Assembly (NCBI GenBank): GCA_013003285.1
Contig: JABDJY010000398.1
Span: forward strand, 1-32,213
Direction of reading: 5' to 3'
Source of the DNA: Alphaproteobacteria bacterium
Lineage (GTDB): Bacteria > Pseudomonadota > Alphaproteobacteria > UBA6615
DNA: 32,213 bases
Shown here in pieces: positions 1 to 10,256 of this stretch. A model generated the notes under the pieces. That model was not told where the DNA came from. It saw nothing but the letters and a program-made list of their open reading frames with translations, and made no database searches. Position numbers and translations under genes: made by a program. The first letter of the stretch is position 1. Each line of letters starts with the position of its first letter.

Positions 1-1
1 G

Positions 2-415
2 GCCGCAGTCGATCGGCTACGTGCTGCGGGTCACAAGGTGGGACTATTGCGGCCGCGGCTGTTCCGGCCCTTCCCCGCCGACACCTTCCGTCGGCTGCTG
101 GCACCAGTGCGCGGCGTCGCCGTCATCGACCAGAATCTATCGATCGGATCGGGTGGTGTTCTTCACAGCGAACTGGCGGGCGCTCTTTACGGTCAACCCG
201 GTGCGCCGATGCTTGTCAGTTTCGTCGGCGGCCTCGGCGGCCGCGACATCGGCGACGACGAGTTCGCAGAAATACTGCGTACGGTCGCCACCGCCTGCGA
301 TTCCGGCGTCCCGCCCCCGCCGCGTCTCATGTTCACCGACACCGAATTGCGCGAGGTTCGCAAGATGCAGGCGGTCGCCCATGTCGAGCGCGAGGATTTG
401 GAGGCCACGCCATGA
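2..415 (+). CDS. porA: 2-oxoacid (pyruvate-type):ferredoxin oxidoreductase alpha subunit, C-terminal part (truncated by window start)
   Basis: Frame 2 is open from the window edge; VAVIDQNLSIGSGGVLHSELAGALYG...VSFVGGLGGRDI resembles the PorA C-terminal domain; overlaps porB by ATGA. Confidence 0.85.
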   Translation, partial: AAVDRLRAAGHKVGLLRPRLFRPFPADTFRRLLAPVRGVAVIDQNLSIGSGGVLHSELAGALYGQPGAPMLVSFVGGLGGRDIGDDEFAEILRTVATACDSGVPPPPRLMFTDTELREVRKMQAVAHVEREDLEATP

Positions 416-1374
416 CCGACCTACACACCGACCCTCAGACAGATCGCCACATCGAACGCATGAAAGATCTGCCGTCAGCCCATCTGCTCGGCGCCGGCAC
501 CGCCATGTGCGCCGGGTGCGGCGGCCTGCAGGCGGTCAAACAGGGCTACGACATACTGGGCGAGAAGACGGTCTTCGTGAACGCCGCCGGCTGCATGACA
601 TTGGCCAGCGTCTATCCGTTCACCCCGTTCCGCGGATCATGGTTGTACACCGCCATGGCATCGGCGCCGGCGGGCGCACAGGGCGTCCGCGACGCCCTCG
701 ATATCTTGCGCGACAGCGGCCGGATGACGCCCGAAGACGATATGCAGGTGGTCGTCCTCACCGGCGACGGGTCGGCCGGCGGCATGGGCCTATCGGCCAC
801 CTCGGGGGCCATCGATCGGGGTCTCGATTTCATCTATCTGTGCTACGACAATGAGGGTTACGGCAATACCGGCCATCAGGCGTCATCAGCGACGCCGCAC
901 GGCGCCCATACCGCGACCACGGCGGTGGGTGATGGCCTCCACGGCTACAAAAAAGACATCTTCGCGATCTGGGCGGCCAATAAGCCAACCTATGCCGCCA
1001 CGGTTATCGGCGCCGAACCGCTCGATCTGGCGAAAAAGTTTGAGAAGGCACGCGACCTAAAGGGCCCCCGTTTGATCAACGCGCTGGCGCCATGCCCGCC
1101 CGGTTGGGGGTTCGACCCCGAGCACACGGTGGAGATCGGCCGGCTCGCCGTGCGCACCGGCGTGTGGCCGCTCAAGGAGTATGTCGACGGTAGGGTCATC
1201 CATACGCGTCGACCCCATCCACACCTGCCGGTCGAAGAATTCTTGAAGCTGCAGGACCGCTTCGCCCATTTGTTCGAGCCCAAGCGCAACGACAAGGTAC
1301 TCGCTGAAATACAGGCGAGGGTCGATGCCTATTGGGACCGCGCGGAAGCCGCGGGCGAGTTTGAAACAAAATGA
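412..1374 (+). CDS. porB: 2-oxoacid (pyruvate-type):ferredoxin oxidoreductase beta subunit, TPP-binding
   Basis: [16 protein letters not shown] and [15 protein letters not shown]-domain motifs of PorB. Confidence 0.9.
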   Translation: MTDLHTDPQTDRHIERMKDLPSAHLLGAGTAMCAGCGGLQAVKQGYDILGEKTVFVNAAGCMTLASVYPFTPFRGSWLYTAMASAPAGAQGVRDALDILRDSGRMTPEDDMQVVVLTGDGSAGGMGLSATSGAIDRGLDFIYLCYDNEGYGNTGHQASSATPHGAHTATTAVGDGLHGYKKDIFAIWAANKPTYAATVIGAEPLDLAKKFEKARDLKGPRLINALAPCPPGWGFDPEHTVEIGRLAVRTGVWPLKEYVDGRVIHTRRPHPHLPVEEFLKLQDRFAHLFEPKRNDKVLAEIQARVDAYWDRAEAAGEFETK

Positions 1375-3089
1375 CCGGCGCAGCGCTCAGCTATTTCCAT
1401 CGGGGCGGTGACACGGCGTTGCTGGGCGGCACTATTCCCGAACATTTTGCCGATGTGTGCCGCCAGCATGGAGATGCCGAGGCAATTGTTTGCGCATTTC
1501 AAAACCGCCGCCTCACATATGCGCAGTTGGCCGAGGAGATCGATCGGGTCGCCTGTGGTCTCGTCGCGTTGGGATTCGGCAAGGGCGACCGGATCGGCGT
1601 CTGGTCGACCAACAATGTCGAATGGTTGCTCTTGCAAATGGCGACGGCGCGCATCGGCGCTGTGCTGGTTAATATCAATCCGGCCAACCGGCCGCGCGAA
1701 CTCGCCTATGCTCTGGAACGGTCGCAAGTGCAGGGGCTGTTCACGATTCCCGCATTCCGCACCAGCGAATATGTCGAGATGCTGACCGAGCTCGTCCCTG
1801 AACTAAAGAACGCCGATCCGACGGAAGACCTCTCGAGTAAGGCCCTACCCGATCTGCGGCGCGTTGTGGTCTACGATCCGGCGGCGCCGGAGCAGACCGA
1901 CCGGCCCTGGTCGGGCTTTGGTACCTGGCAAGACATGCTGGCGGCGGGCGAGCATGTGGCGGAGGAAGAGCTCGATGCGCGAACCGGTAGTCTCGACCGC
2001 GACGACCCGATAAATATCCAATACACCTCAGGAACGACCGGGTTTCCCAAGGCGGTCGTCCTGACCCACCATAATTTGCTCAACAACGCCTACTTTACGG
2101 CGCAGGCCATGCACTTCACCGCCGCCGACCGGTTGGCCGTGCCGGTGCCGTTCTATCATTGCTTCGGTATGGTCCTTGCGAATTTGGTTTCATTCTCGGT
2201 CGGTGCCTGCGTGGTTATTCCCGCGCCCCATTTCGACCCGCTGGCAACGCTCGAGGCCATCGCCGCTGAACGCTGCACGGCGGTCCACGGTGTACCCACC
2301 ATGTTCATCGCCCAACTCGAACATGCCGAGTTCGAGCGCTTCGATCTAACGAGCCTGCGGACCGGTATCATGGCGGGCGCCCCCTGCCCGGAAGCTCTGA
2401 TGAACCGGGTGATTGCGGATATGCATTGTTCGGAAATCCTGATCGGATATGGCCAGACCGAGGCCTCGCCTTTGACGCATCTGACTACCTCGGAAGATAC
2501 GCTAGAGCGCCGCACCCAGACGGTCGGCCGCAACCTGCAGCATCAGGAAGTCAAAGTGATCGACCCTGAAAGTAGCCAAACCGTTCCGCTCGGCGAGGTC
2601 GGCGAAATATGCTTTCGGGGATATCACGTCATGCGCGGCTATTACGGTGATCCGGAGAAAACTGCCGAGACGGTTGACGAAGCCGGCTGGTTGCATTCCG
2701 GCGATCTGGGCACGATGGACGCCGAAGGCTATGTGCAAATCACCGGCCGGCTGAAGGATATGATCATCCGCGGCGGCGAAAACATCTATCCGGCGGAAAT
2801 CGAAGCCTACCTGTTCACCCATCCGAAGATCGCTCAAGTGTGCGTTTTCGGCGTCCCCGACGAATTCTTCGGCGAAGAGATTATGGCCTGGATCGAGCTC
2901 CATGGCGGCGAACACGCCAGCGAAGATGAGATTCGCGCATTCTGCAAAGACGGGCTCGCCCATTTCAAGACACCGCGTTACATCTGGTTCGTCGACGAAT
3001 TTCCCATGACCGTCACCGGCAAGCTGCAAAAGTTTCGGATGCGGGAAATCGCCGAGGCGCGCATGGGCAAAGACGCGGCCAGCGCATAG
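1371..3089 (+). CDS. AMP-dependent acyl-CoA synthetase/ligase (ANL superfamily)
   Basis: [56 protein letters not shown] and [13 protein letters not shown] overlap with porB. Confidence 0.93.
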   Translation: MTGAALSYFHRGGDTALLGGTIPEHFADVCRQHGDAEAIVCAFQNRRLTYAQLAEEIDRVACGLVALGFGKGDRIGVWSTNNVEWLLLQMATARIGAVLVNINPANRPRELAYALERSQVQGLFTIPAFRTSEYVEMLTELVPELKNADPTEDLSSKALPDLRRVVVYDPAAPEQTDRPWSGFGTWQDMLAAGEHVAEEELDARTGSLDRDDPINIQYTSGTTGFPKAVVLTHHNLLNNAYFTAQAMHFTAADRLAVPVPFYHCFGMVLANLVSFSVGACVVIPAPHFDPLATLEAIAAERCTAVHGVPTMFIAQLEHAEFERFDLTSLRTGIMAGAPCPEALMNRVIADMHCSEILIGYGQTEASPLTHLTTSEDTLERRTQTVGRNLQHQEVKVIDPESSQTVPLGEVGEICFRGYHVMRGYYGDPEKTAETVDEAGWLHSGDLGTMDAEGYVQITGRLKDMIIRGGENIYPAEIEAYLFTHPKIAQVCVFGVPDEFFGEEIMAWIELHGGEHASEDEIRAFCKDGLAHFKTPRYIWFVDEFPMTVTGKLQKFRMREIAEARMGKDAASA

Positions 3090-3129
3090 CAACAGCAGAC
3101 CACAGAATTCTAGCTGGAGATTCAATAAG

Positions 3130-4608
3130 GTGCGTACAAGTTCAACCCCTATTCTTCGATCAATAATGGCGCTTGCTGGGGTTTTGTCCGTCGCCGTGGG
3201 CGCGGCCCAAGGTGCGGAACCTGATCCGCTGCTCTCAGGCAGGTCGGACGACCCCGGGTCACAATTTGCCGCTTCGCAAACGTATAAACCCGCGAAACGC
3301 GGTCTTGAAGGGCGCGCCGCGAGCCCCCTTTTCAATGGCCGAGACCTGCCGCACGAAATATCGGTGTCGGCTGAAACGGCCCAGGCTTGCTCGAATAATG
3401 ATGCCGGGGTGGCCGGCAACCGGTTAGCACAAATTGATGCGGAATACTGGCTGGCAGCGAACGAACGAACCACCAGTGGAAGTGTATCGGACGACCCTGC
3501 CTATCGGCGCCTGAGGGACGCGTTGGCCTTCTATACAGCGCTTGTACATTCCGGGGGGTGGCAGAGCCTCCCGGCAGGACCGTCCTTAAAGCCGGGCATG
3601 ACCCATGATCAAGTCGGCGGCCTGCGCCGGCGACTTAACCTGACGAGAGATCTCCCTGCGGGCGATCAAGGGTCGACTTTATTCGACGCCGAGCTCGAGG
3701 CTGCGGTGCGTCGCTTCCAGTCCCGGAACGGCCTCGATGTAGATGGTATCGTGGGCCGGGAAACGCGGGCGATGCTCAACGTGCCGGCCGATATACGCGC
3801 CGCGGCCATTGCGCAGAGTCTGTGCCGCTATCCCGAGCTTGTGGCAAAGCAGAGTGGGACGTCGATTATTGTCAACGTTCCCGGAGCCAAACTTCGTTTC
3901 TTTCGTGACGGAGAGCTAATATTCAGCAGCCGAGTCATCGTGGGCCGCGCCGATTGGCCGACCCCGCTCATCAGCGACGCCATTTCGGCGATTGAGCTGA
4001 ACCCTTATTGGAATATCCCGCCGCGAATCGCGCGACAGGAAGTGATTCCCCGCATTATTAGGGATCCAGAGTATCTGCGGTCCCAAGGCATCCGGGTTCT
4101 TAGCCTCGGCGAGGCGAAGCCCCGCGAGCTCGATCCGGCGCAGATCGACTGGACATCGGTTGGCGGCGGCGCGCTTCCGTTTCGGTTGCGCCAGGACCCA
4201 GGGCCGCGAAATGCCATGGGGTTGGTAAAGTTCCGGCTTAATAATCCCCATCACATCTTTTTGCATGACACCTCGGCCCGGCAATTATTCGACAATGCGA
4301 AGCGAAACCTCAGCCATGGGTGTGTGCGCGTGCAAGGCGCGCTGGATCTGGCGAAATTGATCCTTGAGGCGCGCTCAGACCTCCCGCCAAACGGTCTCGA
4401 ACAGGCCCTTGAAGGCGACGCACCGGTCGTCGTCCGATTGCGCGCGCCCATACCGGTTCATCTGGTTGTGATAAGCGCCTGGGTCGATGAGGATGGCACC
4501 GTCAATTTTCGTAACGATCCGACGCGTGACACAGCGCAAAAATCCTGTATAGCCTCTATTAACACTATTGCCGGTAATAATTTATCTGGGCGACAGTGTG
4601 ATTCTTGA
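3130..4608 (+). CDS. Murein L,D-transpeptidase (YcbB/YkuD type) with peptidoglycan-binding domain
   Basis: RFQSRNGLDVDGIVGRETRAMLN (PG-binding) and HDTSARQLFDNAKRNLSHGCVRVQ (YkuD HxxxxxxxSHGC); GTG start. Confidence 0.9.
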   Translation: MRTSSTPILRSIMALAGVLSVAVGAAQGAEPDPLLSGRSDDPGSQFAASQTYKPAKRGLEGRAASPLFNGRDLPHEISVSAETAQACSNNDAGVAGNRLAQIDAEYWLAANERTTSGSVSDDPAYRRLRDALAFYTALVHSGGWQSLPAGPSLKPGMTHDQVGGLRRRLNLTRDLPAGDQGSTLFDAELEAAVRRFQSRNGLDVDGIVGRETRAMLNVPADIRAAAIAQSLCRYPELVAKQSGTSIIVNVPGAKLRFFRDGELIFSSRVIVGRADWPTPLISDAISAIELNPYWNIPPRIARQEVIPRIIRDPEYLRSQGIRVLSLGEAKPRELDPAQIDWTSVGGGALPFRLRQDPGPRNAMGLVKFRLNNPHHIFLHDTSARQLFDNAKRNLSHGCVRVQGALDLAKLILEARSDLPPNGLEQALEGDAPVVVRLRAPIPVHLVVISAWVDEDGTVNFRNDPTRDTAQKSCIASINTIAGNNLSGRQCDS

Positions 4609-4628
4609 AGGAATGATGAGAGGTTATC

Positions 4629-5213
4629 TTGAAAGAGATAAAGTCTACTATATCAAAGAGTTGTCCGGTATCGACCGTCGGTCTCGACCGGCGAAAGCTG
4701 TTGCTCGGGGGCGTTGCCGGAATATGCGCCATATCGCCGTTGCCCGCTTTGGCGGCGATTCCGAGGCACGAGGCACGTACGCTTTCGTTTCTTAACCTGC
4801 ATACGGGCGAAAAACTGACCTCGACCTATTGGGAGCGCGGCGACTACGTTGCGGAGTCTGTTGGCGCCATCAACCACCTGCTGCGCGACTTCAGATCCGG
4901 CGAAGTGAAGCCCATCGATGCCAAGCTGTTCGATGTTCTGCATTCGCTCCAGGGTGTGATGGAAAGTTCCGAACCCTTTCATGTCATTTCGGGCTATCGA
5001 TCGCCGACGACCAACAACAAGCTGATCGCTGCCGGTAGAGGCGTCGCCAAGCGCAGCCTGCATATGCGCGGTATGGCGGTTGATGTTCGACTGCCCGGCC
5101 GCGAGCTTCGCGCGGTATACCGCGCGGCGCGGGCGATGCAGGCCGGTGGTGTCGGCTATTACGAAAAATCGAACTTCGTGCATATCGATACGGGCCGGGT
5201 TCGCTACTGGTAA
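4629..5213 (+). CDS. DUF882/YcbK-like peptidase M15 family protein, Tat-like N-terminus
   Basis: DRRKLLLGG N-terminus; VISGYRSPTTNNKL, SLHMRGMAVDVRLPG and NFVHIDTGRVRYW; TTG start assumed. Confidence 0.85.
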   Translation: MKEIKSTISKSCPVSTVGLDRRKLLLGGVAGICAISPLPALAAIPRHEARTLSFLNLHTGEKLTSTYWERGDYVAESVGAINHLLRDFRSGEVKPIDAKLFDVLHSLQGVMESSEPFHVISGYRSPTTNNKLIAAGRGVAKRSLHMRGMAVDVRLPGRELRAVYRAARAMQAGGVGYYEKSNFVHIDTGRVRYW

Positions 5214-5238
5214 CAGCACCATCGTGTCGGATACTGCT

Positions 5239-7950
5239 CTAGTTTCGCCGGTTCTGCGCCACCGTTATCATTTTAAGGATCTCGCCGACGATTAGCAGCG
5301 ACGCCGCGACCGCCGCCACCATCAGCCAATCGGCCAAGGCGACCGGTTGTAGGCCCAACACATCGTTTAGACCGGGGACGTACATGGCCGTGATGTGAAG
5401 TCCCTGCGCTGCTACGATGGCGATGATCAGGAACGGGTTGGCAGCGAAGGGAATGCGGAAAACCGAGCGGGTTTCCGAGCGCGCGTTAAGCGCGTGCATA
5501 TTCTCGAACATCACCATCAACAACAGCAGAAGATTGCGCGCGACCGGTTCGGAAAATCCCCGATCGAGGCTCCACGCATAGAACGCGAAGGCCGCACCGC
5601 CCATATAGGTGCCGGCTACCAGAACCTGGGTAATCATGCGCCGCTCGAACAGGCGTTCGTGGGGTGGACGCGGCTGCCGCTCCAATACACCGGGCTCGCC
5701 TTTCTCAAATGCGAGGGCGATGTCCTGAATTCCGTTAGTCACTAGATTGAGCCACAAGAGCTGCACGGCGAACAACGGTACCGGCAATTGGGCGATGATC
5801 GACAGCAGAAAAAGGACGATCTCGCCAAGCCCCGTCGTGATCAGCAGGTAAATCAGCTTGCGCACATTGTCATAGGCGATACGGCCTTCCTCGATGCCGG
5901 GGACAATGGTGGCGAGATTGTCGTCGGCGAGGATCAGATCGGCCGCGGCGCGTGCCGCGTCGGTGCCGCCGCGGCCCATGGCGACACCGATATCCGCCGC
6001 CGATAATGCCGGCGCGTCGTTAACCCCGTCGCCCGTCACCGCGACCACGTGGCCGGCCCGCTGCAAGGCTTCGACGATCGATAATTTTTGTACCGGCTCG
6101 ACCCGGGCGAAGATTCGCGCGGTGCTTGCAAGATGATCGAATTCAGCTGGGTTGCGGTTTGCGGCGCTCAACTCCGCACCTGTCACAACGCGATCGGTAG
6201 TGTCGGCAAGTCCCAAATCCCGCGCAATCGCCAATGCGGTCTGCGGATGATCGCCGGTAATCATGCGCACATCGATACCGGCGGCACGACACTGCGCAAT
6301 TGCGACCGGCACCTCCGGCCGCAGCGGATCGATCAAGCCAACAAGACCGATCAACTGTAAGCCCTGAAGATCGGTTTGTGTTGCCTTCAGCGCGACGTTC
6401 ATCGGCACCGTCCCGCGGGCCAGAGCGAGCACGCGGTATCCTTGCGTCGCCATGTGGTCGGCGGCGGCGAGCGCGGTATCGGCATCGATACCGTCGCACA
6501 TCGGCACGATGACCTCAGCGGCCCCTTTGACATGCGCACATGCCGAGTGGCCCTGGTCGTTGCGGGTGAACAGCGCTGCGAATTTCCGTCGTGGCTCGTA
6601 GGGAATGAGGCCGAGTTGGGGTTGCTCCGCCTGTAGAATGCGCTGTTGGAGGCCAAGTTTGGCGGCCAGCACCAGAAACGCCACATCGACGGTGTCGCCG
6701 ACATGTTCGACCGTCGCGCCGTCTATTCGAAGCGTGGCTTCGTTACATAGGGCCCCGCTCACCGCCAAATCGATCAGCAACCTCTCCTCGATATCGATCA
6801 GGTCGCGGCCTTCGGTGGTGACCCCGCCGATCGGCAGATAACCTTCGCCTCCGATGTCGATCCTGAACGTCTGCCCCGCATCGCCGAACAGCAGAACCTG
6901 CTTTACCGTCAACTCGTTGCAGGTAAGCGTCCCGGTCTTATCGCTAGCTATGACCGTACAGGCCCCCAGCCCCTCGACTGCCGGCAAGGCGCGAACGATG
7001 ACGTTGCGCCGCGCCATTCGGTTAGTCGCGACTGCGAGGGCAATCGTGATGGCGGCGGGTAATCCCTCGGGGATGGCGGCAACCGCCAACGCCACGGCGA
7101 CCAGGAATACCGTAACCAGGGGCACACCTTGGGCGAGTTGAATGGCGCCGATCAGGCCGATCGACAGAAGGGTGACAACGCCGATGATGCGGCCGAAGCG
7201 TGCCAGTCGCGTGACCAGCGGCGGCGATGCGACGCGCCGGTGCGCCAGCGCCACGGCGATCCGACCCACCTCGGTCGCCGCGCCGGTTGCGGTTACGATA
7301 CCGGTAACACGGCCGGACAGTACTGTGGTGGCGGCGTAGAGCATGTTGCTACGCTCGGCGAGCGGCGCGTCATCAGCCACCACCATATTGGCGTTCTTCT
7401 CAACCGGTACGGATTCACCGGTTAACAGAGACTCATCGACCGCGAATTCGTTATCCGCCAGCAGCCGCATATCGGCGGGGACCAGCGCCCCCGAGACCAT
7501 GCGCACGATATCGCCGGGAACCAGATCGCGGGCATCGACCTGCCGTGGCGCGCCATCACGCACCGCCACGGCGAAATTCGGCACCAACGCGTCCAGGGCG
7601 GCGGCACTGGCTTCCGCCCGATATTCCTGGTAGCTGCCGATCGCCGCGTTGACCTGTAGGACGACAAAGATGAACACGGCGTCGGTCAATTCGCCAACGG
7701 CGAGCGAAACCGCTGCGGCGACCAGCAGGAGATAGACCAGAGGGCTTTTGAATTGTCGCAGATAAATGACGAGTAGGCTCAAACGCTCGCGGCGGGGTAG
7801 CACGTTAGCGCCGAACGCAGCCCGGCGGACTTCCACATCGGCGGACTCGAGGCCCGTTTCGTTCGTTTCGAGAACGGCCAAAACCTGATCTGGAGACAGA
7901 TTATGCCACGCTCGCTCGGAAACTTGATCGGGCGACAGAGATCCCGTCAT
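5239..7950 (-). CDS. P2-type cation (Ca2+-like) transporting ATPase
   Basis: SDKTGTLTCNEL, LLTGESVPVEK, AIPEGLPAAI, MITGDHPQTA, TGDGVNDAPAL; N-terminal cation-ATPase domain and C-terminal TM block. Confidence 0.95.
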   Translation of the reverse strand: MTGSLSPDQVSERAWHNLSPDQVLAVLETNETGLESADVEVRRAAFGANVLPRRERLSLLVIYLRQFKSPLVYLLLVAAAVSLAVGELTDAVFIFVVLQVNAAIGSYQEYRAEASAAALDALVPNFAVAVRDGAPRQVDARDLVPGDIVRMVSGALVPADMRLLADNEFAVDESLLTGESVPVEKNANMVVADDAPLAERSNMLYAATTVLSGRVTGIVTATGAATEVGRIAVALAHRRVASPPLVTRLARFGRIIGVVTLLSIGLIGAIQLAQGVPLVTVFLVAVALAVAAIPEGLPAAITIALAVATNRMARRNVIVRALPAVEGLGACTVIASDKTGTLTCNELTVKQVLLFGDAGQTFRIDIGGEGYLPIGGVTTEGRDLIDIEERLLIDLAVSGALCNEATLRIDGATVEHVGDTVDVAFLVLAAKLGLQQRILQAEQPQLGLIPYEPRRKFAALFTRNDQGHSACAHVKGAAEVIVPMCDGIDADTALAAADHMATQGYRVLALARGTVPMNVALKATQTDLQGLQLIGLVGLIDPLRPEVPVAIAQCRAAGIDVRMITGDHPQTALAIARDLGLADTTDRVVTGAELSAANRNPAEFDHLASTARIFARVEPVQKLSIVEALQRAGHVVAVTGDGVNDAPALSAADIGVAMGRGGTDAARAAADLILADDNLATIVPGIEEGRIAYDNVRKLIYLLITTGLGEIVLFLLSIIAQLPVPLFAVQLLWLNLVTNGIQDIALAFEKGEPGVLERQPRPPHERLFERRMITQVLVAGTYMGGAAFAFYAWSLDRGFSEPVARNLLLLLMVMFENMHALNARSETRSVFRIPFAANPFLIIAIVAAQGLHITAMYVPGLNDVLGLQPVALADWLMVAAVAASLLIVGEILKMITVAQNRRN

Positions 7951-8080
7951 GGCAACGTCAGAGCAGAAAATGCACTGATAAGAACTAAGGGAACGATAGC
8001 GCCCAAGCGTTCGGTCATGTCAACCTTCCGATACCGCAGTTTTGAAGGCCCATGTAGAAATCAAACGGTCGCAGAGCACA

Positions 8081-8094
8081 TTGAGCCGGATCAA
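8081..8094. promoter_or_regulatory. Candidate FNR/FixK-type box TTGAGCCGGATCAA between the Ca2+ ATPase and grdC
   Basis: Perfect TTGA-N6-TCAA palindrome in the divergent intergenic region, ~125 nt from the grdC start and ~130 nt from the ATPase start. Confidence 0.6.
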
Positions 8095-8218
8095 AGTGGA
8101 ACGGCTCCGATAGGTTAAAAGCCTTAATGTCCGCATGCGTTCGCGTCGGAACATTATTTCGTTCCCAGGCTTGTAGGTTGGGGCAGTAATGAAGACACGC
8201 GGCTTCTAGGGTTTTCAC

Positions 8219-9703
8219 ATGGCTAGTAACGCTTTCCTCAATCCGGTCATCAGGAACTGCTCGCAATGCTTGGTTCATGTGCCCGATCTGGCGGTTTACG
8301 GATCGAAGCCGCGGCGCGAAATTCTAAAGGATTCCAAGATCGAACGACGTTTGGTGGCGTCGCTGCGGGCGTTCGATCATGCCGTCGGTTATGCGCCGAA
8401 CCAGACCTATATTGGTAATCTCACGCCCGATCAGTTGGCCGCGATCCCGCGGCCCTGGTACGTCGCGGATGAAGGGGTAAATACCAGCCCACCGCATGTT
8501 GGCCCCTTCGGCGAAATCGTTTCGCAGGACTTGTTCTACGCAATCCTCGAGCGCGCCAACGTACTGACCCCGGCGCTGGTGGAGCTGACCGCGGAGAGCC
8601 ATGAGAAACTGAACGCCAAATTGCGCGGCCATCCAGTGCTTGCCGGCCTGGCCGGCGGCGATGTGGGATCGTCGATGTCGATCGAGGCGGAAATTGAGGC
8701 AGAAACGGCTCTACCGCTGCGCACCGGCGGAAAACTGCGCGGCGGCGTGCGCCGGGATAACCGCAGCGAAGGCCGTGAAGACGCCAATCTCGATGCCGCG
8801 ACACTGCTGGAAGGGCTTTGCGTCAAGGCGTCGGGCACAATCGCGCTGCAGTGGCTGCTGCACCGCGAGGGTATAGGCCCGGAAGAGATCGATTATGTGA
8901 TCAGCTGCGGCGAGGAGGCAGCGGGCGATCGCTATCAACGCGGCGCCGGTGGAATAGCCAAAAGCATCGGTGAGATGTGCGGCTGCGTCAACGCCTCTGG
9001 CATGGATGTGAAGAACTTCTGCGCGGGTCCCGCATCAGCGCTGGTCACGGCCGGCGCGTTGGTGAAGGCTGGCTTGTACCGAAACGTGGCGGTGGTCGCG
9101 GGCGGATCGCTGGCCAAACTCGGCATGAAATTCGAAGCCTTCCTCGAACGCGGCATGCCGGTCCTCGACGATTGCCTGGGCGCGACGGCCTTTCTGGTCA
9201 CCGCCGATGACGGCGTGAGCCCGGTACTCCGCCTGGAGCCGGGTGCGGTGGGGTTGGCGCGCATCGGTGCCAGTACGTCCGACCAAGCGGTCTACCGGGA
9301 ACTTATTCTCAAACCTCTCGAGGCGCTGGGCTTGAGAATGTCCGATGTGGATAAATACGCACCCGAACTTCATAATCCTGAGATCATGGAGCATTCCGGC
9401 TCCGGCGACGTCGTTCACAAGAACTACCGGATCATCGCGGCCCTGGCCGTCATGGACGATCAAATAACCAAAGCGGAGATGCCGTCGTTTATCGAGCGTA
9501 TCGGTATGGTCGGCTTTGCGCCGACCCAAGGCCATATCCCCTCGGCGGTGCCCTATATGGGGCATGCGCTCGAAGCGATGCGACGGGGCGAATTGCGACG
9601 CGCAATGTTTCTATGCAAGGCTAGCCTCTTCCTGAACCGCCTGACGGAACTTTATGATGGCGTGTCTTTCATGCTCGAATCGAACTCTAAATTGAAGTCT
9701 TAG
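8219..9703 (+). CDS. grdC: Glycine/sarcosine/betaine reductase component C beta subunit
   Basis: CLVHVPDLAVYG...APNQTYIGNLTPDQLAAIPRPWY and CVNASGMDVKNFCAGPASALVTAGALVKAG...GGSLAKLGMKFE are GrdC-typical. Confidence 0.93.
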   Translation: MASNAFLNPVIRNCSQCLVHVPDLAVYGSKPRREILKDSKIERRLVASLRAFDHAVGYAPNQTYIGNLTPDQLAAIPRPWYVADEGVNTSPPHVGPFGEIVSQDLFYAILERANVLTPALVELTAESHEKLNAKLRGHPVLAGLAGGDVGSSMSIEAEIEAETALPLRTGGKLRGGVRRDNRSEGREDANLDAATLLEGLCVKASGTIALQWLLHREGIGPEEIDYVISCGEEAAGDRYQRGAGGIAKSIGEMCGCVNASGMDVKNFCAGPASALVTAGALVKAGLYRNVAVVAGGSLAKLGMKFEAFLERGMPVLDDCLGATAFLVTADDGVSPVLRLEPGAVGLARIGASTSDQAVYRELILKPLEALGLRMSDVDKYAPELHNPEIMEHSGSGDVVHKNYRIIAALAVMDDQITKAEMPSFIERIGMVGFAPTQGHIPSAVPYMGHALEAMRRGELRRAMFLCKASLFLNRLTELYDGVSFMLESNSKLKS

Positions 9704-9722
9704 GTCAAAGGGAGTTACCTTC

Positions 9723-10178
9723 ATGCTGGACGCTAAAAAGGTTGCCGTCTTCGGCGAACGCGACGATGTGACGGGCGTAGCCATACGCAAATGCGTCGAA
9801 GCCGCCGGCGGCGAAGTCGTCTACGAAGCGACGTCCTGCTTCGTGTGAACGGCTGCCGGCGCCGCAGGTCTTGCGGAGCAAGAAGAGATAAAGAAGCTAG
9901 CCGACCAGTTCGGAACGGAGCAGCTTGTCGTCGTGTTCGGCCTTAACGAGCCGGCCAATTTGCGCATCATGGCGACCACGTTCAAGGACGGCGATCCCAG
10001 TTACGCCGGCGCGCTCGGCGGCATCGCGTTGGGCCTCGAAAGCTATCACATCTTCGAATTGAAGGACGAGATTCCGGCGGATGCCTGGGCCGAGGAGATG
10101 GCGTTCGAGGAACTGGAAGCCGGCGACGAGCTGATCGACGAAATCTGCCAGACCATGCGCCAGGTACGCGAAGGGTAA
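9723..10178 (+). CDS. grdA: Glycine/sarcosine/betaine reductase selenoprotein A, Sec at in-frame UGA 9846-9848
   Basis: Reads through TGA as MLDAKKVAVFGERDD...EATSCFV-U-TAAGAAGLAEQEEIKKLADQFGTEQLVVVFGLNEPANLRIMATTFKDGDPSYAGALGGIALGL; CFVUTAAG is the GrdA Sec signature; frame continuous to TAA at 10178; AAAGGGAG upstream of ATG. Confidence 0.95.
9862..9876 (+). promoter_or_regulatory. Candidate bacterial SECIS apical hairpin for grdA
   Basis: CCGCA-GGTCT-TGCGG, 13 nt after the UGA; GCAGGUCU apex matches my recollection of the E. coli fdhF SECIS loop. Confidence 0.7.
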
Positions 10179-10242
10179 GCGCGGCGTCAGCTATCGTCGG
10201 TTCCATTATCGCTCAAGCTTATCGGGTGCTTCCTGGCCTCAG

Positions 10243-10256
10243 TTGAGCGAGATCAA
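10243..10256. promoter_or_regulatory. Candidate FNR/FixK-type box TTGAGCGAGATCAA
   Basis: Perfect TTGA-N6-TCAA palindrome in the grdA-orf10382 intergenic region, ~126 nt before the ATG. Confidence 0.6.

Noticed and set aside
21-854. 277-aa + ORF over porA/porB
   Set aside because: Arg/Pro/Ser-rich out-of-frame shadow of the porA and porB reading frames
9846-9848. In-frame TGA making grdA look like a pseudogene
   Set aside because: It sits at the family Sec position (CFV-U-TAAG), is followed by a SECIS-like hairpin, and the frame is intact on both sides
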